A stretch of DNA of 14,268 bases from UBA6109 sp964506465. GTDB taxonomy: Bacteria; Desulfobacterota; Syntrophia; Syntrophales; UBA6109. Shown piece after piece: positions 6,347 to 14,191 of the stretch. The stretch spans positions 1 to 14,268 of the forward strand of contig CAZDLM010000070.1 in assembly GCA_964506465.1 (NCBI GenBank), written 5' to 3'. The stretch's first letter is position 1. Each line of letters starts with the position of its first letter. The position numbers and the translations under genes were made by a program. The notes below the pieces were generated by a model. The model searched no databases. It worked only from the letters and a program-made list of their open reading frames with translations, and was not told where the DNA came from.

Positions 6347-6382
6347 CCGGGCTGAAGAACATCCCTCGCCTTCCCGCACAAA

Positions 6383-6411
6383 AAGATATGAGAAGACCGC
6401 AGGCATGTCAA
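6383..6411 (-). promoter_or_regulatory. Sigma-70 promoter of the kinase operon
   Basis: On the minus strand TTGACA (6411-6406) and TATCTT (6388-6383) are separated by exactly 17 bases: a perfect -35 and a 4/6 -10. The predicted start is near 6376, about 100 bases before the kinase start codon. The leader holds the interrupted palindrome GAGGCA-A-TGCCTC at 6334-6346, a possible operator or hairpin. Confidence 0.6.
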
Positions 6412-6462
6412 TAAGATCCTGGCACACCGGGTCTCTTATGCCGGATCGCCGGTGGGCCCGGC

Positions 6463-6502
6463 GGCCGATCCCCTGGCGGGGCCGATCCCTTTGTGCTATG
6501 GT
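6463..6502 (+). promoter_or_regulatory. Probable extended -10 promoter with adjacent direct repeats
   Basis: TGCTATGGT (6495-6502 region, TG-n-TATGGT) is an extended -10 box; the hexamer 17 bases upstream (TGGCGG) is a poor -35. GGCCGATCCC occurs twice, at 6463-6472 and 6480-6489, 17 bases apart and overlapping the -35 region, which is a plausible activator site. The coding start follows at 6531. Confidence 0.45.
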
Positions 6503-6530
6503 GCCCGTACTCAAGAACCGGGGGATTATC

Positions 6531-7427
6531 ATGCCCTTTCGTATTTTCTACGTCCTTTGTCTGTGTCTCTTTCTATTCCTGGCCGCGCCGCCGCAGACCC
6601 CGGCCGTCCCTCCGTCGGACACGGTCCTTTATGAAGGCGATTCGATCTACAACCACATCACGATCTGGCAGGCAGGCGATGAACGCTGCATGCTCTTCGG
6701 GCGGCACCGCGACCTCCGTCAGACCTGCGTCAGCCTGAAGAGACCCGACCTGTCGCTCCTGGAGTACACCGCCATGATGTTCGGGGGGTTCCTGTTGCGG
6801 CCGGAAACAAAAAAGGTCTGCCTGATCGGCCTCGGCGGCGGATACATCCCCACCGTCTTCCGCGCCCACCTGCCCGGCGTACGCCTCGATACCGTGGAGG
6901 TGGACCCCCTGGTGCACCGGCTGGCCGTCGAGCATTTCGGCTTCCGGACGCCCGTGAGACACACGATCACGATCGACGACGGCCGCCAATACCTGAAGAA
7001 GACCAAGGAGCGTTACGACCAGATCTGGATCGACGCCTTCAATTCCGACTATATCCCCGCCCATATGACGACGAAGGAATTCCTGACGATTGCAAAATCA
7101 CGTCTCCGGGAGCACGGCATCCTCGCGCAGAACATGTTCCGCTCGAACCGCCTCTTCGACGCCCAGGTGACGACGTACCGGGAAGTCTTCCCCCACGTCT
7201 TCGTTTTCCAGGGACGGTCCAGCGACAACTGCATCATCTTCGCGGCGGTCAAACCGTCCGTCCGGCCCGAAGCGCTTCAGAAGGAGGCCGCCCGTCTCGG
7301 AGGAAAGATCGGCCTCATCGATCTCCGTTACGAGGCGACGAAGTTCAACGCGAATCCCGTTGTCCGCAAGGCACCCGTCCTGACGGATGACTTCAATCCA
7401 GCGAATCTGCTCTTGATGGAAAAGTAG
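6531..7427 (+). CDS. Spermidine-synthase-like SAM-domain protein with N-terminal signal peptide or anchor
   Basis: The start at 6531 has GGGGGA about 5 bases upstream; longer forms lack a ribosome-binding site. Of 298 residues, the first 20 are a hydrophobic leader (MPFRIFYVLCLCLFLFLAAP) without lipobox. A spermidine-synthase-type Rossmann fold follows: entry segment DSIYNHITIW (37-46), SAM motif VCLIGLGGGY (96-105), acidic VEVDP (122-126), DDGRQYL (149-155), and IDAFNSDYIPAHM (167-179), where aminopropyltransferases keep a catalytic Asp. This matches the C-terminal domain of fused membrane/spermidine-synthase proteins rather than true SpeE. True polyamine synthesis is not proven. The stop is 10 bases before the membrane-protein gene, so the pair is co-transcribed and probably works as one complex. 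The leader is odd because SAM is cytoplasmic; it may be an uncleaved anchor. Confidence 0.85.
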   Translation: MPFRIFYVLCLCLFLFLAAPPQTPAVPPSDTVLYEGDSIYNHITIWQAGDERCMLFGRHRDLRQTCVSLKRPDLSLLEYTAMMFGGFLLRPETKKVCLIGLGGGYIPTVFRAHLPGVRLDTVEVDPLVHRLAVEHFGFRTPVRHTITIDDGRQYLKKTKERYDQIWIDAFNSDYIPAHMTTKEFLTIAKSRLREHGILAQNMFRSNRLFDAQVTTYREVFPHVFVFQGRSSDNCIIFAAVKPSVRPEALQKEAARLGGKIGLIDLRYEATKFNANPVVRKAPVLTDDFNPANLLLMEK

Positions 7428-7437
7428 GAGGAACAAG

Positions 7438-8052
7438 ATGACCGTCGTCTACGGCGCCTTCACGGCGCTGCTCGTGCTTTTCGGCGCCGTGATCATGATG
7501 CTGGAGATCCTCTCCTCGAATCTGATGTCGCCCTATTTCGGCGGCTCGGTCTTCATCTGGGGAAGCATCATCAGTTCCATCATGGTCCACCTGTCCGTGG
7601 GTTACGTCCTCGGGGGGTATTTCGCGCGCAAGGCGGCCCGGACGACAACGCTCCTGCTCCTGCTCGCCGCGGGGTCCGTCTGGGTGATATTGATTCCCTT
7701 CTTCCACCCTCCCGTCTGCGAATTCATCGCGAATGCCATCGAGGATGTGCGCTACGGTTCGCTGGCGGCCATGAATGTCATTTTCTTCGTTCCCATCACG
7801 ATCATGGCGATGGTCTCGCCTTACGTCATCGGCATCCTCGCGGAATACCGGCGCCGGTCCCGGCTCACCGCCGGCATGATCCTCTTCATATCCACGATCG
7901 GCTCTTTTGTCGGCACCAACGTCACCGCCTTCTACCTCATCAACCTCTTTCCCATCTCGGGAATCGTTCGCAGCATCGGCATCCTCTGTCTGGCCGTTTC
8001 ACTTGTCCTGCTCTTTTTCAGGATCGACGACCGGCTGCGGGCGGGGGAATAA
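7438..8052 (+). CDS. Six-span membrane protein, membrane half of a fused spermidine-synthase-like protein
   Basis: AGGAGG lies 6 bases before the ATG. The 204 residues form six hydrophobic helices (about 5-25, 37-60, 70-90, 106-130, 143-167, 174-195) with short loops. The first span (LFGAVIMMLEILSSNLMSPYFGGSVFIWGSIIS) has the E-x-x-x-x-x-L-x-P-x-F-G-x-S-x-x-x-W pattern typical of the membrane domain of fused MFS/spermidine-synthase proteins. That domain normally precedes the synthase domain in one chain; here it is a separate gene placed after it. It probably anchors or works with the preceding SAM-domain protein in the inner membrane, possibly moving or modifying a polyamine-like substrate (inference). 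Confidence 0.85.
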   Translation: MTVVYGAFTALLVLFGAVIMMLEILSSNLMSPYFGGSVFIWGSIISSIMVHLSVGYVLGGYFARKAARTTTLLLLLAAGSVWVILIPFFHPPVCEFIANAIEDVRYGSLAAMNVIFFVPITIMAMVSPYVIGILAEYRRRSRLTAGMILFISTIGSFVGTNVTAFYLINLFPISGIVRSIGILCLAVSLVLLFFRIDDRLRAGE

Positions 8053-8124
8053 CCCGTTCCTTTCGTGGACGGACGTTCCCGGCGTCAGAAGCCGTGAGGG
8101 TCCGTCAAACCTGCAGGAGGCAAC

Positions 8125-8460
8125 ATGAACGCGAAACACCCCGTCGTCCACAAGCAAGCCCTGGCATCTCTTCTATTGCTGATTGCCTCGATCTTTCTCC
8201 TGACATCAGGACTTCCGCTCCACTTCGCGGCTGCATCCCGCAGCGGGACAGGCTACCATGCTCTTATGACGATCCATAACGCGTCTGCGCTGATTTTCGT
8301 TGCGGCCGCACTGGCGCATGTCTATTGGAACAGGCGATCGATCAGGATCCACCTTCTGCGGGAAGCGGAAGACTTTCTCCGGCCGAAGAAGGAATGGGCA
8401 TTCGCCCTCGCAATCGCCCTCGGCATCCTGACGTTCGCATTGTCGCACCTGTTTCATTAA
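8125..8460 (+). CDS. DUF4405-like small membrane protein, possible b-type heme binder (111 aa)
   Basis: AGGAGG precedes the ATG by 4 bases. Three hydrophobic helices are visible (about 12-32, 46-68, 90-109). Helix 2 has YHALMTIHNASALIFVAAALAHVYWN, with H45, H51 and H65; H51 and H65 lie about four turns apart in the membrane, and H33 ends helix 1. This TM-with-paired-His layout, plus the W-N-R end, is the pattern of DUF4405 proteins, which resemble cytochrome b subunits and often accompany redox enzymes. Heme binding is inferred. The gene lies 72 bases after the split synthase pair and may share their transcript. The stop is 6 bases from the convergent MFS gene, with no visible terminator between. 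Confidence 0.75.
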   Translation: MNAKHPVVHKQALASLLLLIASIFLLTSGLPLHFAAASRSGTGYHALMTIHNASALIFVAAALAHVYWNRRSIRIHLLREAEDFLRPKKEWAFALAIALGILTFALSHLFH

Positions 8461-8466
8461 AACGCT

Positions 8467-9756
8467 TTACGGAGCCTGGACGGGGTGTCGCGGCGGCCGA
8501 AGAACCGTCGTGATAATCCCCGACAGGATGAAGACCGCCGCAAAGAAGTAGAAGGGAAGGGCGTAATCGCCGAACAGATCGAAGCAGAATCCGGCGAAAA
8601 GAGGGCCGAGGGCATTGGCGCCGAACCAGAACGGATTCGCCAGACCGAAGATGCTGCCCATGGACCGTCGCCCGAAAAAATCCGCCCAGACGATGGGGAT
8701 CATGGGAATTCTGCCGCCGTGGAAGATTCCGTGCAGGGCCGCCAGCAGGAACACGACTCCATTCCCGATCATTCCATCCAGTCTGAACAGGATCGACCAA
8801 TAGAGCAGGACAAAGATCAACCCGTTCCCGGCGACGTTTACCACGAGGAGCTTCTGGATGCGGAACTTCTCGGCGAGCATGCCCCACAGCGCTGATCCCA
8901 CCATGCCGAAAACGGCAATCGCCGTAAGCACGAGGACCGCCGTCGTTTCCGGGAACCCCTGATCGGTGAGGAACGGATAGATGTGAAAGTTGACGCCGGC
9001 CTGCGCAAAGGGGATCAGGCTGCAGATCAACGTAAGCGTCCAGAAGGTCTTTGTGCGCGCCGCCTGCGCCCGGGTCCAGACCGGCTCCGCATCCACTCCG
9101 CAGGATTCGCTCGAACCGCCCGCATCGACCGGCCGGCGCTCTTCCGAAGCCGGTGACGCACCATCCGGCAGGAGTCCCATGTCTTCCGGTCTGCGACGCA
9201 TGAAAAGCAGCGTGGGGATCCCGGACATCAGGAATACGACGATGCCGAGGCCGCTCCAGGCCATCCGCCACCCGATCGCGAGGATGAAGAACTGAACCAT
9301 CAACGGCAAGAGAGCCCCGCCGAGGCGGTCGCCGATGCGCGCGATCCCCATGGCCCTGCCCCGCTGGCGGACAAACCAGTTGGACACCGAAACCGATACG
9401 GCGAGCCCCAGCACCCCCACGGCGATCATCCGCCCCACCCCGAAAAACAGGTAGAGCTGCCAGATGGACCCGACGAACGTCATGGCCACGAGTCCGAGGC
9501 TCAGAAACAGGGTCCCCCAGAAGCCGACCATCCTGGGGCCGTATCGATCCAACACCGGGCCGACAGCCAGCGACAGCAGGCCGCCGCTGACTGAGCCGAA
9601 GGCGATCGCCCCGGTCACGGAAGCCCGGGACCATCCGAATTCACCCACCATCGGTTTCATGAATATGGCCAGGATATTCTGAAAGACGCCGGATTCCGTA
9701 AAGCTCATCAGGAAGGCGACGACGACGATGATCCAGCCGTAAAACGGTTTGCGCAA
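8467..9756 (-). CDS. MFS transporter, OFA (oxalate/formate antiporter)-like
   Basis: 429 residues, close to the family length, with 12 hydrophobic spans in two groups of six and a long hydrophilic central loop (about 200-235). Visible marks are the opening KPFYGWIIVVVAF, motif A-like GPVLDRYGPRMVG after span 2, and GRMIAVGVLGL and IGDRLGG in the first half, the style of OFA and monocarboxylate carriers. The start is a TTG at 9756 with GAGAAGG 7 bases upstream; no in-frame ATG precedes it and the next Met would cut span 1. It likely moves a small organic acid across the inner membrane; the substrate cannot be read from sequence. It is the last gene of the minus-strand group that begins with menA, 83 bases after the methyltransferase stop, but might have its own promoter. 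Confidence 0.85.
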   Translation of the reverse strand: MRKPFYGWIIVVVAFLMSFTESGVFQNILAIFMKPMVGEFGWSRASVTGAIAFGSVSGGLLSLAVGPVLDRYGPRMVGFWGTLFLSLGLVAMTFVGSIWQLYLFFGVGRMIAVGVLGLAVSVSVSNWFVRQRGRAMGIARIGDRLGGALLPLMVQFFILAIGWRMAWSGLGIVVFLMSGIPTLLFMRRRPEDMGLLPDGASPASEERRPVDAGGSSESCGVDAEPVWTRAQAARTKTFWTLTLICSLIPFAQAGVNFHIYPFLTDQGFPETTAVLVLTAIAVFGMVGSALWGMLAEKFRIQKLLVVNVAGNGLIFVLLYWSILFRLDGMIGNGVVFLLAALHGIFHGGRIPMIPIVWADFFGRRSMGSIFGLANPFWFGANALGPLFAGFCFDLFGDYALPFYFFAAVFILSGIITTVLRPPRHPVQAP

Positions 9757-9839
9757 AAGTACACCTTCTCTTTTCTATCCCGCACGCCCTCTGCCGGAAC
9801 CGGCCAGAGTCGAGGGCAAGCAAGCGCGTTGATCGGTCT

Positions 9840-10517
9840 TCACGGTTTCACCCAGCGGGCGACGACGAACGCCCCCGTTTCACTGCGATCCGCGCGTCCC
9901 TCGGCTTCGACGGCCGCGGCCCGCTCCGGATCTTCGTCCTTGAGGAAGTGGATGGCCGTCCGCGCCTCGCCCGCGACCGGCGCACAGGCCAGAAGCTCCG
10001 CGGGTGAACGAAAAACGGCGTCCCGGAAGATCGGCTTTTCGCCTCTTGCCGCCTGAGCCTTTCGCCGCACGGCCCAGGGGCTGAGACGGTTCAGAGACGC
10101 CACGACGACCACCGCCCCCGGCCGCGCCACGCGGAAGAGCTCGGCAACGGCGGCGGCGCCATGCCGGAAGAATTCGATCGCCGTGATGGAGGCCACGCGG
10201 TCGAAGGAGTCTCCGACAAAAGGCAGGCGCGCCATATCGCCCGCCACGGCGAGGAAGGGAAGTGCGCCGGCGCGGCCCTGCGCCCGCTGAAGCATGGGCA
10301 GGGAGATATCGAGGCCGACGACGGATGCGCCTTCCGCGAGAAACTCCATGGTGAAGATGCCGGTCCCGCATCCCACGTCCAGGATCCGTTCTCCCCGCCG
10401 AGGCGCCAGCATCTCCAGGATCAGCTCCCCCTCGCAGGCCCGCACGAGTTTGCCGATCGGCGTTTCAAACCATCGATCGTAACGATCCGGCCAATCGTCG
10501 AAGATCTGCTCTGCCAT
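9840..10517 (-). CDS. Class I SAM-dependent methyltransferase (225 aa)
   Basis: The start at 10517 (MAEQIFDDWPDRYDRWFETP) is chosen because this opening is typical of UbiE/COQ5-like small methyltransferases and GAAGAG lies about 9 bases upstream; an ATG 48 bases earlier overlaps the previous gene and has no good site. SAM motif I is ILDVGCGTGIFT (45-56), the acidic end of strand 2 is VVGLDIS, then GDMARLPF and FDRVASITAIEFF, then an LFRVARPGAVVVVASLN strand: a complete Methyltransf_11-type fold. The substrate is unknown. It follows the ubiE-like gene by 31 bases, so a quinone-related methylation is possible, but the fold alone does not show this. Confidence 0.85.
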   Translation of the reverse strand: MAEQIFDDWPDRYDRWFETPIGKLVRACEGELILEMLAPRRGERILDVGCGTGIFTMEFLAEGASVVGLDISLPMLQRAQGRAGALPFLAVAGDMARLPFVGDSFDRVASITAIEFFRHGAAAVAELFRVARPGAVVVVASLNRLSPWAVRRKAQAARGEKPIFRDAVFRSPAELLACAPVAGEARTAIHFLKDEDPERAAAVEAEGRADRSETGAFVVARWVKP

Positions 10518-10548
10518 GATCCGTATCTCTTCCCATTCCCCGTGTTGC

Positions 10549-11271
10549 CTACTTCCAGGCTGCATAGACCGCCGCCGCCCCGAAAAACATCCGCTTTGCC
10601 TCGGCCCGCCGGAAACCGGCCGCCTGGAGAAACCGCACCATCTCCTCCGCGCCGTAGTATCGGGCGGCGGAATCAGCCAGATACCGGTAGGCCTGCGGGC
10701 AATCGGAGAGCAGCGCTCCGACGGGAATCACGAAACCCCTCAGAAAAGCGCGATGGAAAACGCGGATCAGCGGGTTCGAGGGCTGGCTGGTCTCCACGAT
10801 CACGAATCGTCCCCCCGGCTTGAGAACGCGCAGGATCTCCGCGAGAAACTTCTCGGACAGCGGGTTCTTATAGGTCAGGTTCCGGAAGGCGAAGGAGATG
10901 CCGATGCAATCGAAGCAGCCCGGAGCGAAGGGAAGGCCGGACACGTCGCCGAGGACGAAGAGCGGACCTGCCGGCCGCGACATGCGTTTCGCCTTTCTGC
11001 ACGCGGCCTCCAGCATCGGGGCGCTGTAATCCACGCCGATGATCCGGGTGGGAAAATCCGCCGCGGCGGCGATACCGAACCCCAGGTCGCCTGTTCCGCA
11101 GCAGAGGTCCAGGACGGTCCCCGGCGCACCCTCCAGGCACGCCCGCACGGCCTTCCTCCGCCAGCCGAAATCCAGCCCCAGCGTCATGACGTGGTTGATG
11201 AGGTCGTATTGCGGCGTCACGGAGGTGAAGATTCCATGCAGCGGTTTTCTGACGATGCCCCGGTCGCCCAT
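10549..11271 (-). CDS. ubiE: Demethylmenaquinone methyltransferase, UbiE/MenG family
   Basis: 240 residues, normal for the family. Visible are the quinone-methyltransferase signature YDLINHVMTLGLDFGWRR (22-39), SAM motif I VLDLCCGTGD (53-62), acidic D81 in IIGVDYSAPML, FDCIGISFAFRNLTYKN, LRVLKPGGRFVIVETSQP and the C-terminal PQAYRYLADS. It adds the last methyl group to demethylmenaquinone in the cytoplasm. The start at 11271 lies one base after the stop of the menA-like gene (TGA-T-ATG), suggesting translational coupling. The sequence upstream has only a weak GGTGA. The pairing with menA and the absence of ubiquinone genes nearby favours menaquinone over ubiquinone as the product. Confidence 0.92.
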   Translation of the reverse strand: MGDRGIVRKPLHGIFTSVTPQYDLINHVMTLGLDFGWRRKAVRACLEGAPGTVLDLCCGTGDLGFGIAAAADFPTRIIGVDYSAPMLEAACRKAKRMSRPAGPLFVLGDVSGLPFAPGCFDCIGISFAFRNLTYKNPLSEKFLAEILRVLKPGGRFVIVETSQPSNPLIRVFHRAFLRGFVIPVGALLSDCPQAYRYLADSAARYYGAEEMVRFLQAAGFRRAEAKRMFFGAAAVYAAWK

Positions 11272-11272
11272 A

Positions 11273-12190
11273 TCACCGCTGCCCCGGAAAGATCCCGCCG
11301 AGGATATAGCCAACCGCCAGCAGCGCCTGGGTCGAGAGGACGAGCAGGACGTTCTTCATCATCGCCGGCATGAAGACCTCCATGTCGTCATAGCGGTATG
11401 CCCCGCGGATCGCCTGAAACGCGATCGGCAGCGTCAGGAAGGCCAGCAGGGCAAAGACGGGCATGCGCCCGGCGGCCGCCGCCCACGCAATCCAGACGTA
11501 GGTGAGAAGGGTGAAGAGAGAAAAAACCAGTGCGGCCCTCTTCTTGCCCAGAACGATCGGGAGCGTGCGCCGTTTCACGGTGACGTCCGCTTCGGCATCC
11601 GGGAATTCGTTGAGGAGAAGAAGGTTGTGCACCAGGAAAAAGGAGGGCATCGAGGCAATGAAGGCGGAGCCGGTGTACTGGCCCGTGTGGACGAAATAGG
11701 CGCCCATCACGGGCAGGATGCCCAATCCCAGGCCGGGAGACCACTCGGGGTAGCCCATTTTTAAAATGACGGGGGTATACAGGACGATGAGCAGGGTCGC
11801 CAGTACGAGCAGCGGCACGAGCATCCATCCTTTTACCATCGTGAAAAAAACGCCGATCGGGATAATGAAGAGGAAACACACGATGCCCAGGATCAGCGCC
11901 TCCCGCGCCGTCAGAAGCCCGCCGGGAATGGCGCCGCTGCCTCCACTGAAGGGCGTGCGGCGGGTCTTGAAATCGAGCCCGCTCCTGACGTCGAAATAGT
12001 CGTTGAAGATATTCACCGCCGCATGGGCGACGAGGAGGCCGAAAATCGCCAGGAGCGCGTAGCCCCAGTGAAAGGGAGATCCGGTCCGCCGCGATTCGTA
12101 CCAGGCGACGGCGGCCCCGAGAATCCCCAGGATCAGCGCCAGGATCAGAAAATTGACGCGGATAATGGTGATGACGCCTTTGAGTTTCAT
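11273..12190 (-). CDS. menA: UbiA-family prenyltransferase, MenA-like (1,4-dihydroxy-2-naphthoate polyprenyltransferase)
   Basis: 305 residues with about eight or nine membrane spans. The two Asp-rich catalytic motifs are present: NIFNDYFDVRSGLD (60-73) and NEFPDAEADVTVKRR (194-208); they bind the Mg-prenyl diphosphate. MenA attaches the isoprenoid tail to dihydroxynaphthoate in the inner membrane. The start at 12190 is supported by AGGAG 5 bases upstream; a longer Arg-rich form is not. It heads the probable operon menA-ubiE-methyltransferase. A candidate promoter lies at 12304-12333. MenA is preferred over UbiA or other UbiA-family members because of the NDYFD motif and the ubiE partner, but a related tail-attaching enzyme is possible. 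Confidence 0.87.
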   Translation of the reverse strand: MKLKGVITIIRVNFLILALILGILGAAVAWYESRRTGSPFHWGYALLAIFGLLVAHAAVNIFNDYFDVRSGLDFKTRRTPFSGGSGAIPGGLLTAREALILGIVCFLFIIPIGVFFTMVKGWMLVPLLVLATLLIVLYTPVILKMGYPEWSPGLGLGILPVMGAYFVHTGQYTGSAFIASMPSFFLVHNLLLLNEFPDAEADVTVKRRTLPIVLGKKRAALVFSLFTLLTYVWIAWAAAAGRMPVFALLAFLTLPIAFQAIRGAYRYDDMEVFMPAMMKNVLLVLSTQALLAVGYILGGIFPGQR

Positions 12191-12303
12191 CCAAGCTCCT
12201 GTTGTCCGACCCTCATTCGGCGCCGAAATCGCCAAGCGGCGACGTGCGCATTCCGCCCGTCCCCGTCCGCTTCGCGCCGGAAGAACGGCTCGGGGCAAAA
12301 AAT

Positions 12304-12333
12304 ACCTTATCGCGAAACGGGAGGAAGGGTCAA
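12304..12333 (-). promoter_or_regulatory. Candidate sigma-70 promoter of the menA operon
   Basis: On the minus strand TTGACC (12333-12328) and TAAGGT (12309-12304) are 18 bases apart, followed by an A/T-rich TATTTTTT. The predicted leader of about 105 bases contains TCGCC-aagc-GGCGA (12229-12242) and the perfect 12-base palindrome TTCGGCGCCGAA (12216-12227), both near the menA start. Confidence 0.5.
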
Positions 12334-12391
12334 GCGCAAAGCCCTCGCAGCATGCGGGAAGTCCCGCCGGGTCCTATTCGTCAGCTTCCCA

Positions 12392-12420
12392 TTGACATTT
12401 GCGCACCGTTTGCTTATGGA
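12392..12420 (+). promoter_or_regulatory. Sigma-70 promoter of the plus-strand MFS gene
   Basis: A perfect TTGACA (12392-12397) is followed after 17 bases by TATGGA (12415-12420). TG at 12411-12412 offers an alternative extended -10 reading (TTATGG at 12414). The predicted start is near 12427, about 38 bases before the ATG at 12465. It points away from the menA promoter in the divergent gap 12191-12464. Confidence 0.55.
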
Positions 12421-12464
12421 AGGCGCTACCTGTCAATTATCGCGAAAGGAAATTTCTTATCGAT

Positions 12465-13649
12465 ATGCAGGGACTCCGCTCAATACTTTCGGGCTCGATC
12501 GTGCTGTTTGCGCTGGCGCACTTCGGCCATCACCTGGTGTCTTTTCTCACGACGCCTTTGCTGCCCTATATCCGAGCCGACTTTCAACTCGATTATACGG
12601 CCTCCGGCATGCTCGTGTCCGCGTTCACCGTTGCCTACGGCTTCGCCCAGCTTCCCGCGGGGTGGCTCGCCGACCGCCTCCGGCCGAGCCTGCTGATCAC
12701 CGTCGCCATCTCGGGCGTCGCCCTGGCCGGCTTGGTGGTCAGCCTGACCTCGAATTACTGGACTATGGCCATCTTCCTGGCACTGATGGGGATTCTCGGC
12801 GGAGGCTACCACCCGGCGACGCCGCCGCTGATCTCGGCGGCGGTCGAACCCGAGATCCGCGGCCGGTCGCTCGGCATCCACAATATCGGCGGCGGCCTGA
12901 GCCACGTCGTCGGACCTTTCATCGCCGTCGCCCTGGCCGGTCTCTGGGGCTGGCGAAGCGCGTACATCATTTGCGCCATTCCAACGGTCATTTTCGGCCT
13001 GCTGTTTCATCGCGTCCTCACGAGGCTGGAGGAAAGGGCCGTGGCATCCCGCCGGGCCGAGTCGACCGGCAATTCCGCATCGCTTTTCACCGGCGGCCGG
13101 GCGGCACGGGTGTGGACGTTTGTTCTGCTGAGCACCTTCACTCAGGCGGTCCTGATCTCCATCATCCCCTTTATTCCGCTGATGCTGGTCGACCAGTTCA
13201 GCGTCAGCCGGGAAGCGGCTGTCTATTATCTCGTGCTCATCTACTCCGCCGGTCTGTGGATAAGCCCCTTCGGAGGATACCTGTGCGACCGCTTCGGCAG
13301 CATCCCCGTGCTGATTTCGGTCTGCCTGCTGACCGTGCCGGTCATCTTTCTCCTGAACGTCCTGCCCTACGGGCCGGGAACGGGACTCCTCCTTTTCCTC
13401 ATCGGCGTCATCATCTACGTCCGCATGCCCGTATCGGAGGCCTTCATCGTCGGCGAGGCCCCCGTCGAAAGACGCTCCACGATGCTCGGCATCTACTACT
13501 TCGCCGGCATGGAGGGAGGAGGCGTTCTGACGCCCGCGATGGGATACCTGATCGACCGCATGGGCTTTGCCGGCGCGTTCCAGGCCGCCGCCGGCGCCGT
13601 CCTCGTTGTCACCCTGATCTGTTCTCTGCGGCTTCTCCGCAAGAACTGA
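12465..13649 (+). CDS. MFS transporter, FSR (fosmidomycin-resistance)-like
   Basis: 394 residues with 12 hydrophobic spans. The first span has FALAHFGHHLVSFLTTPLLPYI, then motif A-like GWLADRLRPS and GGGYHPATPPLIS with a GIHNIGGGLSHVVGP region, in the style of FSR-type and related MFS drug or metabolite exporters; the second half has GGYLCDRFGS. The substrate cannot be read. The ATG at 12465 is the first Met; AAAGGA lies 14 bases upstream, farther than usual, so initiation may be weak. An in-frame TTG at 12399 is unlikely because it falls before the predicted transcription start. The end of the gene forms a 10-bp stem (13621-13646) without a T tract. Confidence 0.85.
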   Translation: MQGLRSILSGSIVLFALAHFGHHLVSFLTTPLLPYIRADFQLDYTASGMLVSAFTVAYGFAQLPAGWLADRLRPSLLITVAISGVALAGLVVSLTSNYWTMAIFLALMGILGGGYHPATPPLISAAVEPEIRGRSLGIHNIGGGLSHVVGPFIAVALAGLWGWRSAYIICAIPTVIFGLLFHRVLTRLEERAVASRRAESTGNSASLFTGGRAARVWTFVLLSTFTQAVLISIIPFIPLMLVDQFSVSREAAVYYLVLIYSAGLWISPFGGYLCDRFGSIPVLISVCLLTVPVIFLLNVLPYGPGTGLLLFLIGVIIYVRMPVSEAFIVGEAPVERRSTMLGIYYFAGMEGGGVLTPAMGYLIDRMGFAGAFQAAAGAVLVVTLICSLRLLRKN

Positions 13650-13700
13650 CGCAGCCCCCGCCCCGCCGGGGAAAAAGGACGGGGACTGCAACCGGGAAAC

Positions 13701-13710
13701 GTGCTATATT
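13701..13710 (+). promoter_or_regulatory. Extended -10 promoter element of the EamA gene
   Basis: GTGCTATATT holds TG-C-TATATT, a good extended -10 box, 55 bases before the GTG start at 13765. The hexamer 17 bases upstream is not a -35 box, which extended -10 promoters can lack. The same TGCTAT core occurs in the promoter at 6495. Confidence 0.5.
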
Positions 13711-13764
13711 TCCGTCTCCGCCGCAGTCGGGGGGCGGAGACGGATTTTCTATTGGAGCGGGACC

Positions 13765-14178
13765 GTGGAGTTTTTTCAGAACTGGCGGATCTGGATGATC
13801 GTTTATCTGGTCCTGCTGGGCGTCTGGGGCGTCATGGTGAAGGTCGCCTCCGTCCGTCTGAACGCGCTCACCGTCACATTCGTTTCGACGACGGCAGCCT
13901 GGCTCGCGGTCGTTCTCTTCTCCCTGCCCCGGCTGAACTTTTCGTCCCGCTTCGGGGTCTCCATCGCCGTCCTCTGCGGCGTGATCGGCGGCATCACTTC
14001 CATCATTTTCTACGGAGTGCTGAAGTATGCGCCGGCAAGCATCGTCATTCCGCTGACGACATTGTACATCCTGGTTACCGTGGTCCTGTCCTACGCATTG
14101 CTCGGGGAAACGATTTCACTCCGCCAGGCCGCGGGGATTCTGCCCGGCATCGCCGCCGTCTTCCTGCTGACGACTTGA
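13765..14178 (+). CDS. Half-length EamA/DMT-family transporter (137 aa)
   Basis: The start is GTG (13765) with GGAG about 7 bases upstream. There are four to five hydrophobic spans (about 10-27, 37-54, 64-84, 89-109, 117-135) and one EamA-type repeat with the signature KYAPASIVIPLTTLYILVTVVLSYALLGETISLRQAAG; the GE following the third-from-last helix is typical. Most EamA proteins have two such repeats (about 300 residues); single-repeat forms act as dimers like small multidrug transporters. The substrate is unknown. A partial exported-protein gene starts 13 bases after the stop, so the two may be co-transcribed. Confidence 0.83.
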   Translation: MEFFQNWRIWMIVYLVLLGVWGVMVKVASVRLNALTVTFVSTTAAWLAVVLFSLPRLNFSSRFGVSIAVLCGVIGGITSIIFYGVLKYAPASIVIPLTTLYILVTVVLSYALLGETISLRQAAGILPGIAAVFLLTT

Positions 14179-14191
14179 AAAGGGGTGCTCC

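Noticed and set aside
6420..6435. Sigma-54 promoter on the plus strand before the SAM-domain gene
   Set aside because: TGGCAC is present, but the -12 TTGC element is missing at the required spacing.
8342..9634. 430-codon minus-strand frame
   Set aside because: Same-strand shadow of the OFA-like transporter gene, Arg/Gly-rich and without membrane spans.
9757..9839. Hairpin CTCT-GCCG/CGGC-AGAG between the methyltransferase and OFA-like genes
   Set aside because: Has a bulge and no T tract; not convincing as a terminator or attenuator.
13621..13690. Terminator after the plus-strand MFS gene
   Set aside because: A 10-bp stem (13621-13646) and a G/C-rich inverted repeat (13651-13690) exist, but neither has a T tract, so an intrinsic terminator is not supported.
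12023..13798. 591-codon open frame on the plus strand, and a 403-codon minus-strand frame at 12480-13691
   Set aside because: Both are shadows in GC-rich DNA of the MFS gene at 12465-13649; Arg/Pro/Gly/His-rich composition without domains.
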